A stretch of DNA of 64,000 nt, taken from the NCBI RefSeq assembly GCF_042408815.1, contig NZ_JBHOQR010000026.1, positions 1 through 64,000 on the forward strand, given 5' to 3'. Shown piece by piece: positions 18,208 to 25,017 of this stretch (positions within the stretch are counted from its first letter, which is position 1; each line of letters starts with the position of its first letter). The position numbers and the translations under genes were made by a program. The notes beneath the pieces were generated by a model. The model ran no database searches and was not told the DNA's origin. It saw only the letters and a list, made by a program, of their open reading frames with translations. Origin of the DNA: Thermoflexus sp042408815. GTDB taxonomy: Bacteria > Chloroflexota > Anaerolineae > Thermoflexales > Thermoflexaceae.

Positions 18208-18888
18208 TCAACTGGTTATCCACCCCAGCAAACCGATCGCCCCGCCCAAGGCCAGGAACGGACCGTAAGGGATCGCTGTCTTCAGCGTGGCTCGTCGGGT
18301 CAGCAGGAGGAAAAGGCTTACCCCCCCGGCGATGAGGATCCCGTAAGCCAGCGCATGAAGGCCCTGGGGGAACCCGGTGGTCAGCCCGATGAAGGCGGCC
18401 AGCGTGGCATCCCCACCCCCGATCCCCCCACGGGTGAGCATGGCCATCAGGAAAAAGAAAACGAAGGCCCCCAGACCCATCAGCCACGCCCCCACGGGGC
18501 CTGCTCCCAGCCACGGGGAAACCGGCGCCAAGATGGCCGCCAGGGCCATGGCGGGAAGCATCACCGCATCGTAGATCCGTCGGCGCTCCAGGTCGGTGAC
18601 CGTGACCAGAACCAGAACCGTCAGATACAGAGCGACCAGCCCCGCCCGGGTGGAGAGCCCGAAACGGGCAGCCGTCAGCCCCCAGAGGATCGGCACCCCC
18701 AGCTCTACGATCAGATCCCGCCGACGGGGGAAAGCCCCCGTTCGCACCGCTCGGATCCAGGCGGAGGGAAGGCCCCCGCCATCCTCCCACAACGGAACCA
18801 CCCGGCGACGCGGCAGGGCATTCGCTAGGCCGTTGACCAGCATCCCAATGGGCCATCCAATCCATCCGAAGAGAAAGGCTTCGATCAT
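18208..18888 (-). CDS. prepilin peptidase (A24 family), short form
   Basis: Membrane aspartic protease of 226 aa that cleaves type IV prepilin leaders. Both active-site Asp motifs are present: VTDLERRRIYD and GGIGGGDATLAAFIGL. AIPYGPFLALGG near the end is also typical. The N-terminal methylase-type domain is reduced to one helix plus PRRR and lacks the four-Cys zinc site. The protein may therefore only cleave, not methylate. ATG 18888 has GGAGG upstream. No pilin or pil assembly genes are in the window. Confidence 0.85.
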   Translation of the reverse strand: MIEAFLFGWIGWPIGMLVNGLANALPRRRVVPLWEDGGGLPSAWIRAVRTGAFPRRRDLIVELGVPILWGLTAARFGLSTRAGLVALYLTVLVLVTVTDLERRRIYDAVMLPAMALAAILAPVSPWLGAGPVGAWLMGLGAFVFFFLMAMLTRGGIGGGDATLAAFIGLTTGFPQGLHALAYGILIAGGVSLFLLLTRRATLKTAIPYGPFLALGGAIGLLGWITS

Positions 18889-19029
18889 CAGACCTCCAGG
18901 CTCCAGGCAAGGATCTGAACGGGAGGGGTCAGACCGTGAAGCGGCCTGCCCCATCGGCATCCGAGGGATGATCCCCCGGACTCCCTCATTATGCCACTAG
19001 AAGGCCCTGGGGGAGAACGGATAAAGGAT

Positions 19030-19058
19030 TTGACACCTCATGCAAAGGCTGTTAGAGT
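19030..19058 (+). promoter_or_regulatory. promoter of the trpS T-box leader
   Basis: Perfect -35 TTGACA (19030-19035), 17-base spacer and TAGAGT (19053-19058). The predicted start near 19065 leaves a leader of about 400 bases, as expected for a T-box gene. Confidence 0.75.
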
Positions 19059-19081
19059 ATTAATGACAATGAAACACTCGA

Positions 19082-19388
19082 AAAGCGATGAAGGGGAAGA
19101 GTAAGGATCCAGCGCCGCCCAGAGAGTCGGGGTTCAGGTGGGAGCCCGATGCGGATCCTGGATCCTGAATGGGCCCCGGAGCTGCCGCCCGAACCGGAAG
19201 GCCTTCTTCCACAGTAGGCGCGGCCGGAGACGCTACCGTTATCGGCTGAGGGCTTCGCCCGGCTGACCGGGCAGCGCCTGCGACAATGAGGGGAGCCGGC
19301 TTCTCTACTGGAGAGGTCGCGCTCAAAAAGGGTGGCACCGCGGGCAATCACAGGGCCCGTCCCTTTGTGGGGCGGGCCCTGTTTGATT
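19082..19388 (+). promoter_or_regulatory. T-box riboswitch (tRNA-Trp sensing)
   Basis: Leader RNA that binds uncharged tRNA and prevents termination. The canonical T-box AGGGTGGCACCGCGG is at 19329-19343. Stem I features are visible: a GATGA kink-turn-like motif (19087-19091), AGTA near 19100, and the distal AGAGAG (19121-19126) with GGTGGGAGCC. The bulge GAA-TGG has TGG at 19170-19172, giving tryptophan as specifier, in agreement with trpS downstream. The terminator hairpin lies at 19351-19388. Confidence 0.92.
19351..19388 (+). terminator. T-box-controlled intrinsic terminator
   Basis: A 13-bp stem (19351-19363 with 19369-19381, one G-T pair, loop TTTGT) is followed by the T-rich TTTGATTCT. 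It lies just after the T-box sequence and about 80 bases before the trpS start. It competes with the antiterminator that forms when uncharged tRNA is bound. Confidence 0.85.
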
Positions 19389-19466
19389 CTCCCGGAGGGT
19401 GCGGACTTCCTCTTCCTGAGGGGCTTTCGGGGCGCGAACTAGGACATCCCCTTATAGGAGGTCGCT

Positions 19467-20507
19467 ATGGCGAAAAAAAAGCGGGTGCTGACGGGCGATC
19501 GCCCAACGGGCCCATTGCACTTGGGCCACTATGTGGGGACGCTGGCCAACCGGGTGCGATTGCAGGATAAGTATGAAGTCTTCCTCCTGATCGCGGATTA
19601 CCACGCCCTCACCACCAAACCGGAGAAGGCGGACATCCTCGCCGCCCGCGAATACATCCGGGAGATCGTGCTGGACTACCTGGCAGTGGGCATCGATCCG
19701 GAGAAGACCACGATTTACGTGCAGTCCGATGTGCCGGAGGTCTGCGAGCTGGCGCTGTTATTTTCCATGCTGGTCACCTTGCCACGCGTCGAGCGGATCC
19801 CTACTCTGAAGGATATGATCCGGGACCAGAAGATCGAGAACCCCTCCATGGGGCTTATGCTCTACCCCATCCTCCAGGCGGCGGATATCCTTCACGTCAA
19901 AGCGGAGATCGTCCCGGTGGGGAAAGACCAGGAGTCCCACGTTGAGCTCTGCCGGGAGATCGCCCGCCGGTTCAACAGCCTCTATGGGGAAGTCTTCCCC
20001 GAGCCGGAAGCCCTGATCGGAGATGTGCCCACCCTCCCGGGGATCGACGGGCGGGCCAAGATGAGCAAATCCCTGGGCAATGCGATCTTCCTCAGCGACC
20101 CGCCAGAGGAGGTCGCCCGCAAGGTGATGCAGATGTTCACGGATCCCATCCGGATCCGGCCGGATATCCCGGCGGATCCCGATGCGCCCCACAATGTGGT
20201 CTTCCGCTACCACGAGGCCTTCAATGATGACCAAGCGGAGGTGGAGGAGCTGAAAGCCCGCTACCGGCAGGGGAAAGTGGGAGACGTGGAGGTCAAGAAA
20301 CGGTTGATCGCCGCCCTGGAGCGATTCCTGGCGCCGATCCGGGAGCGACGGGCTTATTACGCCGCGCGGCCGCATCTGATCGACGAGATCCTGGCCGCCG
20401 GCGCGGCAAAGGTCCGCCCCATCTCTCAGGCCACCCTGGCGGAGGCCCGAGAGGCCATGGGTCTCAGTGCCCGCCCCCTCGCAGAGCTGAAAGCCCGCTA
20501 TCTATGA
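19467..20507 (+). CDS. trpS: tryptophanyl-tRNA synthetase
   Basis: Class I aminoacyl-tRNA synthetase that charges tRNA-Trp. The 346-aa protein has the HIGH-type motif HLGH (residues 18-21), KMSKS at about 197-201 and TrpRS-typical GKDQESHVELCREIA. Length is normal for the short bacterial form. AGGAGG precedes the ATG. Expression should depend on tRNA-Trp charging through the upstream T-box. trpB2 follows 129 bases downstream on the same strand with no terminator seen between. Confidence 0.96.
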   Translation: MAKKKRVLTGDRPTGPLHLGHYVGTLANRVRLQDKYEVFLLIADYHALTTKPEKADILAAREYIREIVLDYLAVGIDPEKTTIYVQSDVPEVCELALLFSMLVTLPRVERIPTLKDMIRDQKIENPSMGLMLYPILQAADILHVKAEIVPVGKDQESHVELCREIARRFNSLYGEVFPEPEALIGDVPTLPGIDGRAKMSKSLGNAIFLSDPPEEVARKVMQMFTDPIRIRPDIPADPDAPHNVVFRYHEAFNDDQAEVEELKARYRQGKVGDVEVKKRLIAALERFLAPIRERRAYYAARPHLIDEILAAGAAKVRPISQATLAEAREAMGLSARPLAELKARYL

Positions 20508-20636
20508 AAGGCGCGCGCCCGAGCGGACCTCTTGCTGGGAGTTGGGGGATAGAGCGGCCTATCGAGGGGAGCCGTCCCAGTCCCAGGGAATCTCTCTCAC
20601 ACAGGCTTGCCATCCTGTCCCAGGAGGAGATCACCC

Positions 20637-22010
20637 ATGCGCGATCGAACTCGATTCCTGCTTTCCGAAGAGGACATCCCGAAGGCCTATTACAACATCC
20701 TGGCGGATCTCCCCTTTGAGCTGCCGCCGGTGCTCCATCCGGCCACGGGCCGGCCGATCGGGCCGGAGGATCTGGCCCCTCTTTTCCCGATGGCCCTGAT
20801 CCAGCAAGAGGTCAGCCGGGAGCGGGAGATCGAGATTCCGGAGCCCGTCCGGGAGATCTACCGGCTTTACCGACCCACCCCTCTTATCCGGGCCCGCCGG
20901 TTGGAGCGCATGCTGGATACCCCCGCGCACATCTATTACAAGTATGAGGGGGTGAGCCCGGCCGGGAGCCACAAGCTCAACACCGCCCTGGCCCAGGCGT
21001 TCTACAACAAACAGGAGGGCGTGCAGGGCCTGACCACGGAAACCGGCGCCGGCCAGTGGGGCAGCGCCCTGGCCATGGCCTGCCGTTTCTTCGACCTGGA
21101 ATGCACCGTCTTCATGGTCAAGATCAGTTACCAGCAGAAACCCTATCGCCGCATCCTGATGGAAACCTTCGGCGCCCGGGTGATCCCCAGCCCCAGCCCT
21201 GAGACCGCCGCCGGGCGCAAGGTGCTGGCCGAAAACCCCAATTCCCCCGGCTCCCTGGGGATCGCTATCAGCGAGGCGGTGGAGGCCGCGGCCACCAGCG
21301 GCGGGCGTCTGAAGTATAGCCTGGGCAGCGTCCTCAACCACGTTCTGCTGCATCAGACTGTGATCGGCCTGGAGGCGAAGAAGCAGATGGAGCTGGCCGG
21401 GGAATACCCGGATCTGGTGATCGGCTGCGTGGGCGGGGGGAGCAACTTCGCCGGGCTGGCGCTGCCGTTTATGCGGGACCGGCTGGTGGAAGGGCGACCC
21501 ACGCGCTTTATCGCAGTCGAGCCCACGGCGGCTCCCAGCCTGACCAAAGGCGTCTATGCCTACGATTACGGGGATACGGTGCGCACCACCCCTCTGCTCA
21601 AGATGTACACGCTGGGCCATACCTTCACGCCGGCCCCCATCCACGCCGGAGGGCTCCGCTATCACGGCATGGCCCCTATCCTCTGCGCCCTGTATGAGAA
21701 AGGCCATCTGGAAGCTGTGGCATATCCTCAGACGAAAGTCTTCGAGGCCGCCGTGCTCTTCGCCCGGGCTGAAGGGATCATCCCTGCCCCCGAGTCCGCC
21801 CACGCCATCCGCGCAGTGATTGACGAGGCCCTGCGGGCGCGGGAGGAAGGCGTGGCCCATGTGATCTTGTTCAACCTGAGCGGACACGGGCACTTCGACT
21901 TAGCGGCTTACGATCAGTATCTGCGGGGGGAGCTTGCGGATTACGAATACCCCGCCGAGGAGGTGGCCCGCGCGCTGACCTCTCTCCCCTCCGTCAGCGT
22001 TGCGGCCTGA
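20637..22010 (+). CDS. trpB2: tryptophan synthase beta chain, TrpB2 type
   Basis: PLP enzyme that joins indole and serine to make tryptophan. The 457-aa length and the insertion-bearing N-terminus (LADLPFELPPVLHP) identify the TrpEb_2 subgroup, which usually works without TrpA. PLP lysine K113 is in PAGSHKLNTA; ETGAGQWGSALA and CVGGGSNFAGLALP (phosphate loop) are present. AGGAGGAG lies before ATG 20637. No trpA or other trp genes are adjacent. Placement after T-box-trpS suggests joint control. Confidence 0.93.
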   Translation: MRDRTRFLLSEEDIPKAYYNILADLPFELPPVLHPATGRPIGPEDLAPLFPMALIQQEVSREREIEIPEPVREIYRLYRPTPLIRARRLERMLDTPAHIYYKYEGVSPAGSHKLNTALAQAFYNKQEGVQGLTTETGAGQWGSALAMACRFFDLECTVFMVKISYQQKPYRRILMETFGARVIPSPSPETAAGRKVLAENPNSPGSLGIAISEAVEAAATSGGRLKYSLGSVLNHVLLHQTVIGLEAKKQMELAGEYPDLVIGCVGGGSNFAGLALPFMRDRLVEGRPTRFIAVEPTAAPSLTKGVYAYDYGDTVRTTPLLKMYTLGHTFTPAPIHAGGLRYHGMAPILCALYEKGHLEAVAYPQTKVFEAAVLFARAEGIIPAPESAHAIRAVIDEALRAREEGVAHVILFNLSGHGHFDLAAYDQYLRGELADYEYPAEEVARALTSLPSVSVAA

Positions 22011-22136
22011 GATCGAGCTTCGAATCGCCCGGCGGCTCCATCCCCTCCGGGACCCCCACCGGAATCGGGAAGCGGACAGGCCATGGGGTTCTCCAACAGA
22101 ACCCGAGACCCGCCCGTGTGAAACCGGAGCGCCTCG

Positions 22137-22570
22137 ATTTCCACGGCCTGTGGAAAACCCGAAAGGTTCCCCCATATCTGGGAGGACATGCAGCCACGGA
22201 CCGAGGATATAGGCCTATCCCTACCGGATCTCCTGGTCTGGAACTGGGGAAAACCGACGTGAAACCTGTGGAAAAGAAGGTCAGACTGGGGATAACTTGT
22301 CCCCAGGAGCAACCTACTTTCCCCACTTTCCACAGCTTTCTATACCGGTAACTCTTCCAATCCGCCAGATCTGGCGGGGGAAGCGTTTTCCACAATTTCC
22401 CTAAGTTTTCCACATCATCCTCGATTGAACTGGTTTTCCACAGCCGGCTTTTCGCGGAGATCCAGGGATCCCGACGGCCTTTGCCTAGATCTGGCGGAGG
22501 CCCCTTTGTTCCCAGCTATTCTTTGGGCCGGGGTAGGGCATCCGCTTGTGGAATTTCCACAATCCACAGC
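22137..22570. other. candidate replication origin (DnaA-box cluster)
   Basis: Gene-free DNA with five exact TTTTCCACA boxes: plus strand at 22386-22394, 22406-22414 and 22434-22442; minus strand at 22149-22157 and 22267-22275. Single-mismatch copies are at 22326-22334, 22553-22561 and 22245-22253. Two inverted repeats accompany them: CTGGGGA-N7-TCCCCAG (22286-22306) and TTGTGGAA-T-TTCCACAA (22546-22562). The 20-base phasing of the first two plus-strand boxes is like that of bacterial oriC. No dnaA or dnaN is nearby; gyrA is 20 kb away. Confidence 0.55.
22362..22377. repeat. 16-bp perfect palindrome with a second partial copy
   Basis: CCGCCAGATCTGGCGG reads the same on both strands. An 11-base partial copy, AGATCTGGCGG, recurs at 22487-22497, about 120 bases away on the other side of the main box cluster. 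It may be a protein site of the origin-like region; function unknown. Confidence 0.7.
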
Positions 22571-22587
22571 CTCTACGACGACGAATC

Positions 22588-22593
22588 TATAAT
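22588..22593 (+). promoter_or_regulatory. -10 element upstream of the hydroxyacid dehydrogenase
   Basis: Perfect TATAAT about 110 bases before the ATG at 22704, at the edge of the DnaA-box cluster. No good -35 at 16-18 bases. Confidence 0.35.
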
Positions 22594-22703
22594 GATGCGG
22601 ATGGGAAACTCAGAGAGATAAGCCTCCCTAGAGGGCCGAGGGACTGCTTCGCTTCCTGGGCTGGGCTTGGAGAAGGAGATCCTATTTTTACGAGGAGGAA
22701 CCT

Positions 22704-23726
22704 ATGGAAGGGGAAGCGCGCCGGGTTCTGATCACCGCCCGATTCGATCCGGAGTGGGTGGCCCGCTGGCAGGCCCGCTGGCCGATACTGCGATTCGAGC
22801 TCCACCCAACGCGGCATCCAGAGAGGATCCCTCTGGAGATCTGGCGGGAGGTCGAGGTCCTCTACACGTTCAACACGCTTCCCATGCCGGAATGGGTGCC
22901 CCGTCTGCGATGGGTGCAATTACATTCCGCTGGCGCGGATCACGTGCTGGAGCACCCGCTCTTTCGAAGCGATGTGCTGTTCACCACGGTCAGCGGGGTA
23001 CACGCTATCAATATAGCGGAATATGTCTTCGCCATGGTGCTGGCATGGTTCCATCGAATCCCTCGGATGCTGGAATGGCAGGCCCGCGCCGAGTGGCCCC
23101 CCGATCGGGAGCGCTGGCCCCTGTTCGTTCCCGAGGAACTTTGGGGAAAGACCATTGGCATCGTGGGCTATGGCAGCATCGGACGTCAGGTGGCACGCCT
23201 GGCGAAGGCGTTCGGCATGCGGGTGCTGGCCATGCAACGAGGAGAAGAGCGACGGGATCGAGGGTTCGTCTTCCCCGGAACCGGGGATCCGGAAGGGGTC
23301 CTGCCGGATCGCTATTACGCGCCCGCCGAGCTCCATGCCTTGCTGGCGGAGAGCGATGTGGTGGTGATCGCTGTCCCCCTGACGCCGGAGACCCGGGGGA
23401 TGTTTGATGAAGCGGCCTTCCGGGTGATGAAGCGCAATGCCTTCCTGGTCAACATCGCCCGTGGCCCGATCTGCCAGGAGACGGCGCTGGTGCGGGCGCT
23501 CCAGGAGGGCTGGATCGCCGGGGCCGCGCTGGATGTGTTCGAGCAGGAACCCCTTCCCCCCGAGCACCCTCTCTGGCGCTTGCCCAATGTGCTGATCAGC
23601 CCCCACGTGGCGGGGTTCACACCCCATTATGATGCCCGGGCCGCGCAGATCTTCGAGGAAAACCTCGATCGCTATATGCGAGGCGAACCGCTATGGAATG
23701 TGGTGGATAAGATGCGGGGATATTAG
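22704..23726 (+). CDS. D-isomer-specific 2-hydroxyacid dehydrogenase
   Basis: NAD(P)-dependent oxidoreductase of the phosphoglycerate/glyoxylate reductase family, 340 aa. The nucleotide fold motif is GIVGYGSIGRQVARLAKAFG. The catalytic Arg is in NIARGPICQETAL, the Glu in DVFEQEPLPPEHPLW and the His in SPHVAGFTP. No C-terminal ACT domain is present, so it is not classical SerA. GAGGAGG lies just before the ATG. The substrate (glyoxylate, hydroxypyruvate, phosphoglycerate or another) is not determinable. Confidence 0.9.
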   Translation: MEGEARRVLITARFDPEWVARWQARWPILRFELHPTRHPERIPLEIWREVEVLYTFNTLPMPEWVPRLRWVQLHSAGADHVLEHPLFRSDVLFTTVSGVHAINIAEYVFAMVLAWFHRIPRMLEWQARAEWPPDRERWPLFVPEELWGKTIGIVGYGSIGRQVARLAKAFGMRVLAMQRGEERRDRGFVFPGTGDPEGVLPDRYYAPAELHALLAESDVVVIAVPLTPETRGMFDEAAFRVMKRNAFLVNIARGPICQETALVRALQEGWIAGAALDVFEQEPLPPEHPLWRLPNVLISPHVAGFTPHYDARAAQIFEENLDRYMRGEPLWNVVDKMRGY

Positions 23727-24061
23727 CGTGGAATAAGCCCTTTTTATCTTCAGAGGCCATGCTCTTCTTATGGGAGGATCCCCCGAGGTAGGTAGGGCCA
23801 CCTTTGGGCGGCCTCGCTCGCCTTCACAGTTTCCCGGCGCCGAATCCCTATATGTGGAGGATACTCATTCACAACCCCAATATATAGGGGTAACCGTGGG
23901 GGAATCGTTCACGAAAGCCTCACGAGACCTTCACCGAACGGCCACGAAGGCGGGCCTGGAGCGGCGTTAACATGCGATTGCCGGAGATGGGAGGTGGGGA
24001 GGGGATGAGGGGTGGCCCGTTGCTTCCTTGCGGGCGAACAGCGAAACCGGGAGGTTCAGGC
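23727..24061. other. 335-base stretch without a supported gene
   Basis: It contains an AT-rich island with inverted arms CCCTATAT (23846-23853) and ATATAGGG (23882-23889) separated by 28 bases; the second arm is itself within ACCCC...GGGGT. This may be a regulatory site for the genes at 24.06 kb. A 66-codon frame at 23770-23970 shows no recognisable features. Confidence 0.4.
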
Positions 24062-24313
24062 ATGACCGAATCCGCTCATGAGCTCGCCGGGAAATCGCTG
24101 ATCTGTCCAGATGGCGTGCTCGGCACTGTGGCTGAGGTGCTGGTGGATCCGGAAACCGGGTGTCCCACCCATCTGGTCTGGCGGGAGCCGGTGATCCTTT
24201 ATCAGGAGATCAGCATCCCGATCGCCTATATTGAGGGCGTGGATGGCGAGGGGATCCGCCTGCGGGTTCGCCGCGAAGAGATCGAGCGCCTGCCTCGCTT
24301 TGTATGGCGTTGA
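24062..24313 (+). CDS. small PRC-barrel-like protein
   Basis: An 83-aa protein with a single beta-rich unit: AGKSLICPDGVLGTVAEVLVDPETGCPTHLVWREP, then EISIPIAYIEGVDGEGIRLRV. This pattern resembles PRC-barrel domains, which bind proteins or RNA. GGGAGG precedes ATG 24062 by seven bases. It lies just upstream of, and nearly touching, the small membrane protein gene. Exact role unknown. Confidence 0.65.
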   Translation: MTESAHELAGKSLICPDGVLGTVAEVLVDPETGCPTHLVWREPVILYQEISIPIAYIEGVDGEGIRLRVRREEIERLPRFVWR

Positions 24314-24333
24314 TTTCCTGGGGAGAACGCAGC

Positions 24334-24588
24334 GTGTTGCTCGACGATCTGATCTTCCAGATCGTTAGCGGGTTGGAGGCAGCGGCCACGCCTCCCCCCA
24401 CCCCAGTTCCCTCTCCCTATCAGGTGTTCATTCCGGCCGTGGGCGCGCCTTCCCCAGTCACCTCCGGGACGCCAGTGAGCCGGCTTCCTTTTTTGGAAAG
24501 CCCATGGCTCTATCTGGCTTTCGGCGTGCTGGTGGGCGCGTGGCTGGCGCTGCGCGCTCTGGAGCGCCGTGGGAAGAGGGGCCGGTGA
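24334..24588 (+). CDS. small membrane-anchored protein with P/T-rich linker
   Basis: An 84-aa hypothetical protein. A short N-terminal segment (LLDDLIFQIVSGLEAA) precedes a linker rich in Pro/Thr/Ser (PPPTPVPSP), then one transmembrane helix (LYLAFGVLVGAWLALRAL) and a basic tail. GTG 24334 with GGGGAG eight bases upstream is the favoured start; an ATG at 24304 would overlap the previous gene by ten bases. No family recognised. Confidence 0.5.
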   Translation: MLLDDLIFQIVSGLEAAATPPPTPVPSPYQVFIPAVGAPSPVTSGTPVSRLPFLESPWLYLAFGVLVGAWLALRALERRGKRGR

Positions 24589-24667
24589 ATTCAATAAAAG
24601 GGGCTAAAGGAGGGAGCCAGAGGGAGAGGCCCGCTGGTCCTCTCGGAATCCAGCGGCGCAAGCCATC

Positions 24668-24708
24668 AAAACAAAAGCCGACGGGAGGGAAGAGCTCCTT
24701 CCGTCGGC
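24668..24708 (-). terminator. intrinsic terminator of tRNA-Pro
   Basis: On the minus strand, an 8-bp stem GCCGACGG/CCGTCGGC (24708-24701 with 24684-24677), with partial pairing inside the loop, is followed by TTTTGTTTT (24676-24668). It begins only four bases after the tRNA 3' end. Confidence 0.85.
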
Positions 24709-24712
24709 GCTG

Positions 24713-24787
24713 TCGGGGCGGGCGGATTTGAACCGCCGACCTCGTGGTCCCGATCCACGCGCGCTAACCTGGCTGCGCCACGCCCCG
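24713..24787 (-). tRNA. tRNA-Pro (anticodon CGG)
   Basis: Acceptor stem CGGGGCG/CGCCCCG, D arm GCGC...GCGC, anticodon stem CGTGG/CCACG with loop ATCGGGA, and T arm GGCGG-TTCAAAT-CCGCC. Anticodon CGG reads CCG (proline). Discriminator A; CCA not encoded. It has its own promoter (24800-24828) and terminator (24668-24708), so it is a single-gene transcription unit. Confidence 0.95.
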
Positions 24788-24799
24788 TCCCTAATGAAG

Positions 24800-24828
24800 A
24801 TTATATCTTCCTCGGATTTTCCTGGCAA
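24800..24828 (-). promoter_or_regulatory. promoter of tRNA-Pro
   Basis: Minus strand TTGCCA (24828-24823; 5/6 to consensus), 17-base spacer, perfect TATAAT (24805-24800). The predicted start is close to the tRNA 5' end at 24787. Confidence 0.8.
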
Positions 24829-25017
24829 GGATAGATGGCCTCCAACCCCCGGAATCCCTCAATGGGATAGCGTGTTTGACTTCCGTTCTTTCTTGCGTTC
24901 GCTCTCCTGAAGGGCACGGGCGGTTTAAGCGGGTTTAAAATGAATAAGGGGATTCACCTCCTGGGCTCTGCTGCTCCGGAGGAACGAGGGGATGGAGAAT
25001 GCGGCGGGAGGTCTTCA

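Noticed and set aside
20631..21893. 420-codon open frame on the minus strand
   Set aside because: Antisense of trpB2, with no recognisable domain and composition typical of a shadow frame.
24871..24940. promoter for the lone ABC ATPase (TTGACT near 24876)
   Set aside because: No acceptable -10 occurs at 16-18 bases, and TTTAAAAT further on lacks a -35.
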